Below, in pieces: positions 17,349 to 28,782 of a stretch of 64,000 bases of DNA. A model generated the notes under the pieces. That model had not been told where the DNA came from, ran no database searches, and saw only the letters and a program-made list of their open reading frames with translations. The stretch covers positions 2,060,001-2,124,000 of the forward strand of contig NZ_AMWJ02000002.1 in NCBI RefSeq assembly GCF_000319305.2. Direction: 5' to 3'. Within the stretch, counting starts at the first letter, position 1. The number at the start of each line of letters is the position of its first letter. This stretch comes from Pseudomonas bharatica CSV86 (GTDB lineage Bacteria > Pseudomonadota > Gammaproteobacteria > Pseudomonadales > Pseudomonadaceae). Position numbers and translations under genes: made by a program.

Positions 17349-17610
17349 AAAAGCTCCTTTGAATTAAAGGCAGCAATCAGACACCCATCATCAAACGATT
17401 GATGTCAGGAAAATCCCGACATTCGATCGGAAACTTCGAATAGCTCAAACACGCAAATGCCCTTGGCAGCGCTCCTACAGGCCCCGTACAAAACCCACAT
17501 CTGCGTTTCAATCCATGCTTCTACCCCACCATCACCCAAACCTATTTCCCTGTGCATCCCCCTCCCCGCCCTCCTAGACTCGCCCCACCCCCGACTCAAG
17601 GACCGCCGCC

Positions 17611-19413
17611 ATGACCGAGACCCTGCTCAGCGCCCGCAACCTGGCGTTCGAACTCTATGAAGTGCTGGATGCCGAGGCCCTGACCCGCCGCGAGCGCTTT
17701 GCCGAACACAGCCGCGAGACCTTCGACGCCGCGCTGACCACGGCACGCACCATCGCCGAGAAGTACTTCGCCCCGCATAACCGCAAGGGCGACGAGAACG
17801 AGCCGCGCTACGAGAACGGCGAGGCGGTGCTGATCCCGGAGGTGAAACCGGCGGTGGATGCCTTCCTCGAAGCCGGCTTCCTGAATGCCAACCGCGACTT
17901 CGAGGCGGGTGGCATGCAGTTGCCGACCCTGCTGTCCCAGGCCTGCTTCGCCCATTTCCAGGCCGCCAACGCCGGAACCACGGCCTATCCCTTCCTGACC
18001 ATGGGCGCCGCCAACCTGATCGAGAGCTTCGGCACCGAGGAACAGAAGCGCCTGTTCCTGCAGCCGATGATCGAGGGCCGCTTCTTCGGCACCATGGCCC
18101 TCACAGAACCCCATGCCGGCTCGTCCCTGGCGGACATTCGCACCCGCGCCGAACCCGCCGCCGATGGCAGCTACCGCCTGCGCGGGAACAAGATCTTCAT
18201 CTCCGGCGGCGACCATCCACTGTCGGAAAACATCGTGCATATGGTCCTGGCCAAGCTGCCGGATGCGCCGCCTGGCGTGAAGGGCATTTCCCTGTTCATC
18301 GTGCCCAAGTTCCTGGTCAACGCCGACGGCAGCCTCGGCCCGCGCAATGATGTGACGCTGGCCGGGCTGTTCCACAAGATGGGCTGGCGCGGCACCACCT
18401 CGACCGCGCTGAACTTCGGCGATAACGGCCAATGCGTCGGCTATCTGGTGGGCAAGCCGCACCAGGGCCTGGCCTGCATGTTCCAGATGATGAACGAGGC
18501 ACGCATCGGTGTCGGCATGGGCGCGGTGATGCTGGGTTACGCCGGCTACCTGTACTCGCTCGACTACGCGCGCCAGCGGCCGCAGGGTCGCCCGCTCGAT
18601 AACAAGGACCCGTCCACCCCCGCGGTGCCGATCATTGCCCACGCGGATGTGAAGCGCATGCTCCTGGCGCAGAAAGCCTATGTGGAAGGCGCCTTCGACC
18701 TGGGCCTATACGCCGCACGGCTGTTCGACGACACGCAAACCGCCGGAACGCCCGAGGCCCGCCAGCAGGCCCACGAACTGCTCGACCTGCTGACGCCCAT
18801 CGTCAAGTCCTGGCCTTCGGAGTTCTGCCTGAAGGCCAACGAACTGGCGATCCAGATCCTCGGCGGCCATGGCTATACCCGTGAATATCCGGTGGAGCAG
18901 TACTACCGCGACAACCGCCTGAACCCGATCCATGAAGGTACCCACGGTATCCAGTCGCTCGACCTGCTCGGGCGCAAGCTGGCGCAGAACGGCGGCGCCG
19001 GCCTGAAGCAACTGGTGCGCCTGATTGCCGGGACCTGCGAGCGCGCCCACCAGCACCCGCAACTGGACGCCCTGCGCCAGCCGCTGGAGCAACTGCTGAA
19101 CCGGCTGCAAGGCGTGACCCTGGGCCTGCTCGGCGACATGGCGACGGGCAAGGTCAACCTGGCTTTGGCCAACTCGGCGCTGTACATGAAAGCCTTCGGG
19201 CATTGCGTGATCGGCTGGCGCTGGCTGGAACAAGCGATTCGCGCCGAACAGGGCCTGGCCACGGCCAGCGAGGCGGACCACGACTTCTATAAAGGCAAGT
19301 TGCAGGCAGCGCGATTCTTCCTCACTTGGGAAGTACCTCCCTGCCATAATGACCTTGCTTTGCTCGAAGCACGTGACGACACCTGCCCGGGCATGCAGGA
19401 AGGGTGGTTCTGA
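17611..19413 (+). CDS. Acyl-CoA dehydrogenase family protein with C-terminal extension
   Basis: A 600-residue protein of the larger acyl-CoA dehydrogenase class. The N-terminal helical domain carries GTMALTEPHAGSSLADIRT near residue 165 (flavin/substrate site). The catalytic region has GGHGYTREYPVEQYYRDNR followed by IHEGTHGIQSLDLLGRK; the Glu in IHEGT near residue 441 is the expected base. About 130 C-terminal residues form an extra helical domain, as in AidB/FadE-like and acyl-CoA dehydrogenase-2 proteins. It would oxidise an acyl-CoA to enoyl-CoA with electron transfer flavoprotein as acceptor; chain length cannot be read. AAGGA precedes ATG 17611, and a -10-like TAGACT lies at 17575-17580. 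Confidence 0.88.
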   Translation: MTETLLSARNLAFELYEVLDAEALTRRERFAEHSRETFDAALTTARTIAEKYFAPHNRKGDENEPRYENGEAVLIPEVKPAVDAFLEAGFLNANRDFEAGGMQLPTLLSQACFAHFQAANAGTTAYPFLTMGAANLIESFGTEEQKRLFLQPMIEGRFFGTMALTEPHAGSSLADIRTRAEPAADGSYRLRGNKIFISGGDHPLSENIVHMVLAKLPDAPPGVKGISLFIVPKFLVNADGSLGPRNDVTLAGLFHKMGWRGTTSTALNFGDNGQCVGYLVGKPHQGLACMFQMMNEARIGVGMGAVMLGYAGYLYSLDYARQRPQGRPLDNKDPSTPAVPIIAHADVKRMLLAQKAYVEGAFDLGLYAARLFDDTQTAGTPEARQQAHELLDLLTPIVKSWPSEFCLKANELAIQILGGHGYTREYPVEQYYRDNRLNPIHEGTHGIQSLDLLGRKLAQNGGAGLKQLVRLIAGTCERAHQHPQLDALRQPLEQLLNRLQGVTLGLLGDMATGKVNLALANSALYMKAFGHCVIGWRWLEQAIRAEQGLATASEADHDFYKGKLQAARFFLTWEVPPCHNDLALLEARDDTCPGMQEGWF

Positions 19414-19446
19414 AGGAGAGCCGCCTGCACTTCAGGAGCTCTGCGC

Positions 19447-20889
19447 ATGTTCGATTCCACCACGCTGTTGCGTCAGCGCTTCGCCGCGCTGCGCAGCGGC
19501 GGAGAGTTTTTCTCCCTGCGCCATGTGCGCCAGTCCGACCAGCACCTGTCCGTGCGCAAGAATGTCGCCGAACCGCCCAGCCTGGGGCGTGACGAAGGCG
19601 CCATGCTTACGGTGCGGGTCAGCGGCGTGGAAGCCTATGCGGCCACCGCCGACCTGTCGCAAAGCGGCCTGCAACAGGCGCTGGACCGCGCCGAAGCGCT
19701 GGCCCGGCAAATCGCCGCCCACGCCCTGCTGGACCTGCGCGACCAGCCCGTCGCCACGGCCCGCGCCGATTACCTCTCGCCGGACATGGACAGCGCCTTC
19801 CCGTCCCTTGCCGAGTGCTTCGAGCTGCTCAACCAGGAATCAGCGTCGGTGCCGGCGGACGAACGCCTGGTGAACTGGCAGGTCAGCCTCGGCCTGAGCA
19901 CGGTCGAGCAGATCTACCTCAACAGTGCGGGCGCCGAATTGCGCCACGCCCAGCGCCTGGTCTTCCCGGGTTTCGGGGTTACCGCCTTCGACGGTAGCGA
20001 CAGCCAGACCCGCACCCTGGGCCGGGACAACTTCGGCCAGCAGGGCGGCTTCGACGTGATCCAGCGTTGCGGCTTGCCGGGGGCCGGCAAACGCATCGCC
20101 GACGAGGCCCTGCAACTGCTGCTGGCGCCCAATACCCCGAGCGGCCAGCGCGACCTGCTGCTGATGCCGGACCAGATGATGCTGCAGATCCACGAATCCA
20201 TCGGCCACCCGCTGGAACTGGACCGCATCCTCGGCGATGAGCGCAACTACGCCGGCACCAGCTTCGTCAAGGCCAGCGACTTCGGCCACCTGCAATACGG
20301 CTCGAAGCTGCTCAACGTGACCTTCGACCCGGAGATCCGCGAAGAACTGGCCAGCTACAGCCATGACGACGACGGCACCCCGGCGACCAGGCAGTTCCTG
20401 ATCCGCGATGGCCTGCTGGTACGGCCCTTGGGCGGCGCACTGTCGCAGTTCCGCTCGGGCCTCGACGGCGTCGCCAACAGCCGTGCGTGCAGCTGGAACC
20501 GGGCGCCCATCGACCGCATGGCCAACCTCAATGTCGAGCCCGGGGACAAGTCCCTGGAGCAACTGATTGGCGGGATCGAGAAAGGCATCCTGATGCGCAC
20601 CAACCGCTCCTGGTCCATCGACGATGCGCGCAATAAGTTCCAGTTCGGCTGCGAATGGGGCCAGCTGATCGAGAACGGCGAGCTCAAGGGCGTAGTGAAG
20701 AACCCCAACTACCGGGGTATTTCCTCGAACTTCTGGCGCAACCTCAGCGCGGTCGGTGATGCCAGCACCTTCCAGGTCCTCGGTACGCCGAACTGCGGCA
20801 AGGGCGAGCCGAACCAGGTGGTGCGGGTCGGCCATGCCTCGCCGGCCTGCGTGTTCAGCCAGATCGACGTATTCGGAGGAGACGCCTGA
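19447..20889 (+). CDS. TldD/PmbA family zinc metalloprotease, TldD-like subunit
   Basis: A 480-residue protein whose length and order match TldD. The metal site HESIGHPLELDRILGDE near residue 248 is the family HExxxH motif. TldD and PmbA(TldE) form a heterodimeric protease that degrades unfolded or modified peptides and is needed for microcin B17 maturation and CcdA turnover in E. coli. This is a second, less conserved type of TldD/PmbA pair, so I leave the symbol blank. It is followed directly by its probable partner: the TGA overlaps the ATG of the next gene (TGATG), so a fixed ratio of the two is likely. Confidence 0.88.
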   Translation: MFDSTTLLRQRFAALRSGGEFFSLRHVRQSDQHLSVRKNVAEPPSLGRDEGAMLTVRVSGVEAYAATADLSQSGLQQALDRAEALARQIAAHALLDLRDQPVATARADYLSPDMDSAFPSLAECFELLNQESASVPADERLVNWQVSLGLSTVEQIYLNSAGAELRHAQRLVFPGFGVTAFDGSDSQTRTLGRDNFGQQGGFDVIQRCGLPGAGKRIADEALQLLLAPNTPSGQRDLLLMPDQMMLQIHESIGHPLELDRILGDERNYAGTSFVKASDFGHLQYGSKLLNVTFDPEIREELASYSHDDDGTPATRQFLIRDGLLVRPLGGALSQFRSGLDGVANSRACSWNRAPIDRMANLNVEPGDKSLEQLIGGIEKGILMRTNRSWSIDDARNKFQFGCEWGQLIENGELKGVVKNPNYRGISSNFWRNLSAVGDASTFQVLGTPNCGKGEPNQVVRVGHASPACVFSQIDVFGGDA

Positions 20890-22220
20890 TGGCTGACCAT
20901 TTCCTGCACGGTTTCAACAGCCTGGTCGACTGGCTGCGCGCCAACGTGCGGCCCCCCGAGCAGTTCACCCTGAGCTATGCCGGCGAGCGTTCGCAGTTCA
21001 TACGCCTCAACCACGCCAAGGTGCGGCAGGCGGGCGACGTCCAGCAGTCCTCGGCGAGCCTGAAACTCATCGCCGAGGGCCGCCAGGCTGATCTGCGCCT
21101 GACCCTCAGCGGCGACCACAAGATCGACTGCCAGCGCCTGGCCGAAGCCCTGGAGCAACTGCGCCAGACGCTGCCGCTGATCCCGCAGGATCCCTACCTG
21201 CAACTCAATGAACAGGCCTGGGACAGCCGGCACCAGCAACAGGCGCCGCTGCCGGACAACGCCGAGGTACTGGCCCGGATCGAGGCCGGCGCCGGCGATC
21301 TGGATCTGGTCGGGATCCTCGCCGCCGGGCCGATCTGCCGGGGGTTCGCCAGTTCCCATGGGGCATTCGGCTGGCACCAGGCCAATAGCTTCAACTTCGA
21401 CTGGAGCCTGTTCCACGCCAATGGCCAGGCGGTTAAGGCCAACTACGCGGGCCAGGTCTGGGACCCGCAGGGACTGGACCGGCGCCTGGCCCGCGCCCGC
21501 GAGCAACTGGAATACCTGGGACGGCCGCTGAAAACCCTCGCCCCCGGCCAATACCGCGCCTATTTCGCCCCGTCGGCCATGGAAGAGATCGTCGACCTGC
21601 TCGGTTGGGGCGGTTTTTCGGCGCAGGCGGTGGCCAACAAGAACTGCCCGCTGCAGCGTCTCTATGCCGGCGAAGCCACCCTCAGCCCGCTGGTCAGCAT
21701 TGCCGAGCAGGTCAGTGGCTCGATCAGCCCGGCGTTTTCCGGTGAGGGTTATCCGCGCAGCGACCTGCGCCTGATCGACCAGGGCCGGGCGCTGGAGCAA
21801 CTGACCAGTGCCCGCAGCGCCGCCGAATTCCAGCGGCAGGCCAATGGCGCCGAGGCCTGGGAATCGCCCAGCGCACTGAGCATGGCGGCGGGCGACCTGG
21901 CCCAGGCTGATGTACTGAAGGCGCTGGGCACCGGGCTGTACATCAACAACCTCTGGTACCTGAACTACTCCGACCAGCCGGCGGCACGCATTACCGGGCT
22001 GACCCGCTTCGCCTGCTTCTGGGTGGAGAACGGCGAGATCCAGGCACCGGTCAGCACCATGCGCTTCGATGACAGCGTCTACAGTCTCCTGGGCTCGCAA
22101 CTGGAAGCGCTGACCCTGGAACGGGAGATGCTGCTGTCGGCCAGCACCTACGGGCAGCGGCAGACCGGATCGAGTCATTTGCCGGGGGCGCTGGTCAAAC
22201 GGCTTACCCTAACGCTCTGA
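20889..22220 (+). CDS. TldD/PmbA family protein, PmbA(TldE)-like partner without the zinc motif
   Basis: A 443-residue protein aligned in architecture with the preceding gene but lacking HExxxH, as TldE/PmbA subunits do. It shows GWGGFSAQAVANKNCPLQRL mid-protein and a C-terminal GLYINNLWYLNYSDQ... VENGEIQAPV strand pattern typical of the family's beta-barrel half. It should combine with the TldD-like subunit to form the closed protease chamber. It is translationally coupled to the gene upstream; a REP pair follows 14 bases after the stop and probably marks the end of the operon. Confidence 0.87.
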   Translation: MADHFLHGFNSLVDWLRANVRPPEQFTLSYAGERSQFIRLNHAKVRQAGDVQQSSASLKLIAEGRQADLRLTLSGDHKIDCQRLAEALEQLRQTLPLIPQDPYLQLNEQAWDSRHQQQAPLPDNAEVLARIEAGAGDLDLVGILAAGPICRGFASSHGAFGWHQANSFNFDWSLFHANGQAVKANYAGQVWDPQGLDRRLARAREQLEYLGRPLKTLAPGQYRAYFAPSAMEEIVDLLGWGGFSAQAVANKNCPLQRLYAGEATLSPLVSIAEQVSGSISPAFSGEGYPRSDLRLIDQGRALEQLTSARSAAEFQRQANGAEAWESPSALSMAAGDLAQADVLKALGTGLYINNLWYLNYSDQPAARITGLTRFACFWVENGEIQAPVSTMRFDDSVYSLLGSQLEALTLEREMLLSASTYGQRQTGSSHLPGALVKRLTLTL

Positions 22221-22233
22221 AAGCACCACCGTC

Positions 22234-22325
22234 CCAGTGGGAGCTGGCTTGCCAGCGATTTGGCCAGACCTGACAACATCATTGCCAGTGCCGACCCTAT
22301 CGCTGGCAAGCCAGCTCCCACAGGG
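22234..22325. repeat. REP inverted-repeat pair, copy 2
   Basis: Arms GTGGGAGCTGGCTTGCCAGC and its complement are separated by a longer, unusual spacer of about 45 bases (TTGGCCAGACCTGACAACAT region). The same spacer type occurs in copy 4 at 30.2 kb. It lies between the PmbA-like gene and the MFS gene. Confidence 0.9.
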
Positions 22326-22347
22326 ACCGCGCATGCAAGGACATTCC

Positions 22348-23775
22348 ATGCCAGACCGTATCGCCCTCGACCCGACCACCGCCCGCTGGATCCCCTGGGT
22401 CGTGGCCATCGCCTTCTTCATGCAGTCACTCGACGGCACCATCCTCAACACCGCGCTGCCGGCCATGGCCCGGGACCTGGCGGAGGACCCGCTGCGCATG
22501 CAGTCGGTGATCATCGCCTACATGCTCACCGTGGCCCTGCTGATTCCCGCCTCGGGCTGGATCGCCGACCGCTTCGGCACCAAGCACATCTTCTTTGGCG
22601 CCATCCTGCTGTTCAGCATCGGCTCCTTGCTCTGCGCCGCAGCCAATACCCTGGGCATGCTGGTCGCTGCGCGGATCATCCAAGGCCTGGGCGGTGCACT
22701 GATGCTGCCGGTGGGCCGGCTGGTGGTGCTGCGCGCCTACCCGCGCTCGGAACTGGTACGGATCATGAGCTTCATCACCATTCCCGGCCTGCTCGGCCCG
22801 TTGATCGGCCCGACCATGGGCGGCTGGCTGGTGGAGATTCTCAGCTGGCACTGGATCTTCCTGCTCAACCTGCCGGTAGGTGTGCTCGGCTGCTATGCGG
22901 TATGGAAGTACATCCCGGACCTGCGCGGCTCTTCGCGCACGCGCTTCGACGGCATCGGCTTCGTCCTGTTCGGCGCGGCGATGGTGCTGATCACCATCGC
23001 CATGGAGGGCCTGGGCGAACTGCACCTGCCACACCTGCGGGTGATGTTGCTGCTGTTCGCCGGCATGGCCTGCCTGGCCGCCTACTGGCTGCGCGCCGGA
23101 AGCATCGAGGCGCCACTGTTCTCGCCCAGCCTGTTCCGCGTGCGCACCTTCTCGGTGGGTATCCTCGGCAACCTGTTCGCCCGCCTTGGCAGCGGCGCCT
23201 TGCCCTTCCTCGTGCCACTGCTGTTGCAGGTGGCCCTGGGGTACTCGCCGGCCGAGGCCGGGATGAGCATGATTCCCCTGGCCGCCGCCGCGATGCTCGC
23301 CAAGTCCATCGCCCGGCCGCTGATCGAGCGCTTTGGCTACCGCACCATTCTCACCGGCAACACCCTGCTGCTGGGGATCATGCTCGCCAGCCTTGGCCTG
23401 GTGAACGAGAACACCCCGCACGCGGTGTTGCTGGTGCAATTGGGGATTCTCGGGGCGATCAACTCGATGCAGTTCACCGCGATGAACACCGTGACCCTGA
23501 TCGACCTCGACGACGCCAGCGCCAGCAGCGGCAACAGCCTGTTGTCGGTGGTCGCGCAACTGTCCCTGAGCCTTGGCGTGGCCTGTGCCGGCGCCCTGCT
23601 CGGCGGTTTCACCGCAGCGGGCAGCGCCGAAGGCGTGGAAACCACCCTCGGCGCGTTCCAGCTGACCTTCGTCACCATCGGCCTGATGGCCATGCTCGCG
23701 GCGGCGATCTTCCTGCAACTGGCGAAGACCGATGGAAGGCGTGCACCTCGTCAGGAGGCCGACATCGAGCCTTAG
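22348..23775 (+). CDS. mdtD: MFS multidrug exporter, DHA2 type (MdtD-like)
   Basis: A 475-residue transporter with 14 predicted helices. Helix 1 contains FFMQSLDGTILNTALPAMA, and the loop 2-3 signature GWIADRFGTKHIF marks the major facilitator superfamily; a motif C-like GLLGPLIGPTMGGWL near residue 145 marks drug/proton antiporters. Length and sequence pattern fit MdtD. The start at 22348 follows AAGGACATTCC; the upstream open frame runs through the REP pair and is not coding. Probable role: proton-driven efflux of small toxic compounds across the inner membrane. No adjacent MFP or RND partner genes are present. Confidence 0.87.
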   Translation: MPDRIALDPTTARWIPWVVAIAFFMQSLDGTILNTALPAMARDLAEDPLRMQSVIIAYMLTVALLIPASGWIADRFGTKHIFFGAILLFSIGSLLCAAANTLGMLVAARIIQGLGGALMLPVGRLVVLRAYPRSELVRIMSFITIPGLLGPLIGPTMGGWLVEILSWHWIFLLNLPVGVLGCYAVWKYIPDLRGSSRTRFDGIGFVLFGAAMVLITIAMEGLGELHLPHLRVMLLLFAGMACLAAYWLRAGSIEAPLFSPSLFRVRTFSVGILGNLFARLGSGALPFLVPLLLQVALGYSPAEAGMSMIPLAAAAMLAKSIARPLIERFGYRTILTGNTLLLGIMLASLGLVNENTPHAVLLVQLGILGAINSMQFTAMNTVTLIDLDDASASSGNSLLSVVAQLSLSLGVACAGALLGGFTAAGSAEGVETTLGAFQLTFVTIGLMAMLAAAIFLQLAKTDGRRAPRQEADIEP

Positions 23776-23832
23776 GGCGAATGGCCATGAGACTGGTACA
23801 CTGCGCGACATTTTGTTTTGCAGGCCCGCCTC

Positions 23833-25217
<1,385 letters not shown>

Positions 25218-25223
25218 TTTCTT

Positions 25224-25293
25224 GAGGGCCTCATCGCTGGCAAGCCAGCTCCCACAACCCTGTGGGAGCTGGCTTGCCAGCGATGAGGCCCTC
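25224..25293. repeat. REP inverted-repeat pair, copy 3 (near-perfect 70-base palindrome)
   Basis: GAGGGCCTCATCGCTGGCAA... and its exact complement meet with almost no spacer (CAACCC at the centre). It begins seven bases after the dbpA stop and ends 20 bases before the flavoprotein ATG. The transcribed form would make a very stable hairpin and may act as a terminator or message-stabilising element. Confidence 0.92.
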
Positions 25294-25313
25294 ACAGTCA
25301 CTAGAGAATATTC

Positions 25314-26492
25314 ATGCACTCCACCGATGTGATCATCATCGGCGCCGGCGCCGCCGGCCTGATGTGCGCCCTGACCGCCGCGAACCGTGGCCGTCGGGTC
25401 GTGCTGCTGGACCACGCCAACAAACCGGGCAAGAAAATCCTGATGTCCGGCGGCGGCCGCTGCAATTTCACCAACATGTACACCGAGCCGGGCAATTTCC
25501 TCTCGCAGAATCCGCATTTCTGCAAATCCGCCCTGGCCCGCTATACCCAGTGGGATTTCATCGAGATGGTCGCCAGGCACGGCGTGCCCTATCACGAGAA
25601 GAAGCTTGGCCAGCTGTTTTGCGATAACAAGTCCAGCGACATCCTGCAGATGCTCCTCGACGAGTGCGCCACTGCCAGCGCCGACCTGCGCATGGACACC
25701 CGCATCGAGCAGATCGAAAAAACCGACTACGGCTACCAGTTGGCTACCAGCGCCGGCCCGTTCCAGTGCCAGTCGCTGGTGATCGCCACCGGCGGCCTGT
25801 CGATCCCGACCCTCGGCGCCACCGGTTTCGGCTACCAGGTTGCCCGCCAGTTCGGCCACAGCGTACTTGCCACCCGCGCCGGCCTGGTGCCCTTCACCAT
25901 CACCGACCAGCTCAAGGCTCTGTGTACCGAGCTGTCCGGCACCTCGGTGGACTGCATCGCCAGCTGCAACGGCACCAGTTTCCGCGAGAACCTGCTGTTC
26001 ACCCACCGCGGCCTGAGCGGCCCGGCGATCCTGCAGATTTCCTCGTTCTGGGAGGCCGGCGACACCGTTGAAATCAACCTGCTGCCGGACCACGACGCCC
26101 TGGTCTGGCTGCAACAGCAACAGGCCGAACGCCCCAACAGCGAACTGAAGACCCTGCTTGGTGAGATCTTCACCAAGAAGATGGCCAACCTGCTGGCGGA
26201 AACCTGGTTCGTGTCCAAGCCGATGAAGCAGTACACCCCGGCCGAACTGGGCCAGGTCGCCGACAAGCTGGGCAACTGGCAGTTGGTACCGGCCGGTACC
26301 GAAGGCTATCGCACCGCCGAAGTGACCCTGGGCGGGGTCGATACCCGCGAGGTGTCCTCGAAGACCATGGAGTCGCTGAAAAGCCCGGGCCTGTACTTCA
26401 TCGGCGAGGTGCTGGACGTCAGCGGGCACCTGGGCGGCTTCAATTTCCAGTGGGCCTGGGCCTCTGCTTACGCGGCGGCGCAGTTCGTCTAG
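25314..26492 (+). CDS. NAD(P)/FAD-dependent oxidoreductase, HI0933/YhiN (BaiN-like) family
   Basis: A 392-residue flavoprotein. The N-terminal dinucleotide-binding motif is VIIIGAGAAGLMCAL, followed by the family-specific GKKILMSGGGRCNFTN near residue 40. The C-terminal motif GLYFIGEVLDVSGHLGGFNF near residue 360 contacts FAD. Family members are widespread but poorly defined; BaiN of Clostridium has been reported as a bile-acid reductase, and no natural substrate is known in Pseudomonas. No signal peptide, so cytoplasmic. It starts just after the REP palindrome and is followed by yccS on the same strand about 110 bases later. Confidence 0.88.
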   Translation: MHSTDVIIIGAGAAGLMCALTAANRGRRVVLLDHANKPGKKILMSGGGRCNFTNMYTEPGNFLSQNPHFCKSALARYTQWDFIEMVARHGVPYHEKKLGQLFCDNKSSDILQMLLDECATASADLRMDTRIEQIEKTDYGYQLATSAGPFQCQSLVIATGGLSIPTLGATGFGYQVARQFGHSVLATRAGLVPFTITDQLKALCTELSGTSVDCIASCNGTSFRENLLFTHRGLSGPAILQISSFWEAGDTVEINLLPDHDALVWLQQQQAERPNSELKTLLGEIFTKKMANLLAETWFVSKPMKQYTPAELGQVADKLGNWQLVPAGTEGYRTAEVTLGGVDTREVSSKTMESLKSPGLYFIGEVLDVSGHLGGFNFQWAWASAYAAAQFV

Positions 26493-26601
26493 AATCAGCG
26501 GCAATCACGGAACGCATCTTGCTGTACGTGACCTGCGCGACAACTTTGCGTCGCGCTGACCGCTCAATCCAGAACCCCGCCCGGCAGGCCCGTCGTCGAT
26601 C

Positions 26602-28782
26602 ATGTCTTCCTCTTCGTTGCGTCAATCGTTGCGTCGTTTGTGGGCGCTGGACAAGTTCAGCTACAGCATCCGGGTATTGATCGCCCTGACCGGCAGCATG
26701 GCGCTGTGCTGGTACCAGGACCAGATGAACCTGCTGATCCCGCTGTTCCTCGGCATCATCGCCAGCGCCCTGGCGGAAACCGACGATAGCTGGCAGGGCC
26801 GCCTCAATGCCCTGGCGGTGACCCTGGTGTGCTTTACCATCGCCGCGCTGTCGGTGGAACTGCTGTTCCCCTACCCGTGGATCTTCGTGATCTCCATGGC
26901 CCTGGCAGCCTTCAGCCTGACCATGCTCGGCGCCCTGGGCGAACGCTACGGGGCGATTGCCCAGGCCACGCTGATCCTCTCGGTCTACACCATGATCGGC
27001 GTCGACCAGCGCGGTGGCGAAGTCGCCGACTTCTGGCACGAACCGCTGCTGCTGGTGGCCGGCGCAGCCTGGTACGGGCTGCTCTCGGTGCTGTGGCAGG
27101 CCCTGTTCTCCAACCAGCCGGTACAGCAGAGCCTGGCCCGGCTGTTCCGTGAACTGGGCACCTACCTGAAACTCAAGGCCACCCTGTTCGAGCCGATCCG
27201 CGGCCTGGACGTCGAGGCCCGCCGCCTGGAACTGGCGCAGCAAAATGGCAAGGTGGTGGCGGCGCTGAACAGCGCCAAGGAAATCATCCTGCACCGGGTC
27301 GGCAATGGCCGGCCCAGCTCGAAGGTCAGCCGCTACCTGAAGCTGTACTTCCTCGCCCAGGACATCCACGAGCGGGCCAGTTCGTCGCACTACCCGTACA
27401 ACGCCCTGACCGAAGCCTTTTTCCACAGCGACGTGCTGTTCCGCTGCCAGCGCCTGCTGCGCCAGCAGGGCAGCGCCTGCCAGCAGTTATCGACCTCGAT
27501 CCAGTTGCGCCAGCCCTTCGTGTTCAACAGCAACTTCGCCGAAGCCCTGGAAGACCTGCATGCCTCGCTGGAACACCTGCGCATCCAGAGCAACCCGGCC
27601 TGGCGCGGCCTGCTCCGCTCGCTGCGGGCATTGGCGGCCAACCTGGCGACCCTGGACCGCCTGCTCAGCGATGCCAGCAATCCGGACAACCTGGCCGACA
27701 ACACCGACTCCAGCCTGCTCGACCGCTCGCCACGCAACCTCAAGGACGTCTGGACCCGCCTGCGCCTGCAACTGACGCCCACCTCGCTGATCTTCCGCCA
27801 TGCCCTGCGCCTGCCCCTGGCGCTGTCGATCGGCTACGGCATGGTGCACCTGATCCACCCGACGCAGGGCTACTGGATCATCCTCACCACCCTGTTCGTT
27901 TGCCAGCCCAACTACGGGGCGACACGGCGCAAACTGGTGCAGAGGATCATCGGTACGGCCATCGGCCTGACGGTAGGCTGGGCGCTGTTCGATCTGTTCC
28001 CCAGCGCGGTGATCCAGTCGTTGTTCGCGGTGGCGGCTGGGGTGGTGTTCTTCGTCAACCGGACCACCCGCTATACCCTCGCGACAGCGGCGATCACCCT
28101 GATGGTGCTGTTCTGCTTCAACCAGATCGGCGACGGCTACGGCCTGTTCCTGCCGCGCCTGTTCGATACCCTGGTGGGCAGCCTGATCGCGATCCTCGCG
28201 GTATTCCTGTTCCTCCCGGACTGGCAGGGCCGGCGCCTGAACAAGGTGCTGGCCAATACCCTGACCTGCAACAGCCTGTACCTGCGCCAGATCATGCAGC
28301 AATACGCCCGGGGCAAGCAGGACGACCTCGCCTACCGCCTGGCCCGGCGCAACGCGCACAACGCCGATGCGGCGCTATCGACCACGCTGTCGAACATGCT
28401 CATGGAGCCCGGCCACTTCAGGAAGGAGGCCGATACCGGTTTCCGCTTCCTGGTGCTCTCCCATACCCTGCTCAGCTACCTCTCCGCCCTTGGCGCACAC
28501 CGCGAAAGCACCCTGCCCGCCGAGGCCCACGCGCAGTTGATCGATGGCGCAGCGGCGAAGCTGGCGGCGAGCCTCGACGAGATCGCCACGGGCCTGGCTG
28601 GCAAGCAACCCGTGGCGATCCATAGCGATGCCGAGGAAGCCCTGGCCACCGAGCTGGAACAAATGCCCGAGGAAATGGACGAAAACCTGCGTACGGTCCA
28701 GACCCAACTGGCGCTCATCGCCCGTCACCTCGGCCCCCTGCGCACCCTGGCCGCTCACCTGATCAAGGGGACTCCGGCCTGA
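26602..28782 (+). CDS. yccS: YccS-type FUSC-family inner-membrane protein
   Basis: A 726-residue protein with two sets of five to six helices (about residues 18-170 and 400-530), each followed by a large cytoplasmic helical region, the layout of YccS and related FUSC/aromatic acid exporter-like proteins. Signature-like segments are FSYSIRVLIALTGSMALCWY near the N-terminus and FRHALRLPLALSIGYGMVHL in the second half, then GYWIILTTLFVCQPNYGATR. Probable transport or envelope role; substrate unknown. The last 20 bases overlap the end of the convergent binding-protein gene. Confidence 0.88.
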   Translation: MSSSSLRQSLRRLWALDKFSYSIRVLIALTGSMALCWYQDQMNLLIPLFLGIIASALAETDDSWQGRLNALAVTLVCFTIAALSVELLFPYPWIFVISMALAAFSLTMLGALGERYGAIAQATLILSVYTMIGVDQRGGEVADFWHEPLLLVAGAAWYGLLSVLWQALFSNQPVQQSLARLFRELGTYLKLKATLFEPIRGLDVEARRLELAQQNGKVVAALNSAKEIILHRVGNGRPSSKVSRYLKLYFLAQDIHERASSSHYPYNALTEAFFHSDVLFRCQRLLRQQGSACQQLSTSIQLRQPFVFNSNFAEALEDLHASLEHLRIQSNPAWRGLLRSLRALAANLATLDRLLSDASNPDNLADNTDSSLLDRSPRNLKDVWTRLRLQLTPTSLIFRHALRLPLALSIGYGMVHLIHPTQGYWIILTTLFVCQPNYGATRRKLVQRIIGTAIGLTVGWALFDLFPSAVIQSLFAVAAGVVFFVNRTTRYTLATAAITLMVLFCFNQIGDGYGLFLPRLFDTLVGSLIAILAVFLFLPDWQGRRLNKVLANTLTCNSLYLRQIMQQYARGKQDDLAYRLARRNAHNADAALSTTLSNMLMEPGHFRKEADTGFRFLVLSHTLLSYLSALGAHRESTLPAEAHAQLIDGAAAKLAASLDEIATGLAGKQPVAIHSDAEEALATELEQMPEEMDENLRTVQTQLALIARHLGPLRTLAAHLIKGTPA

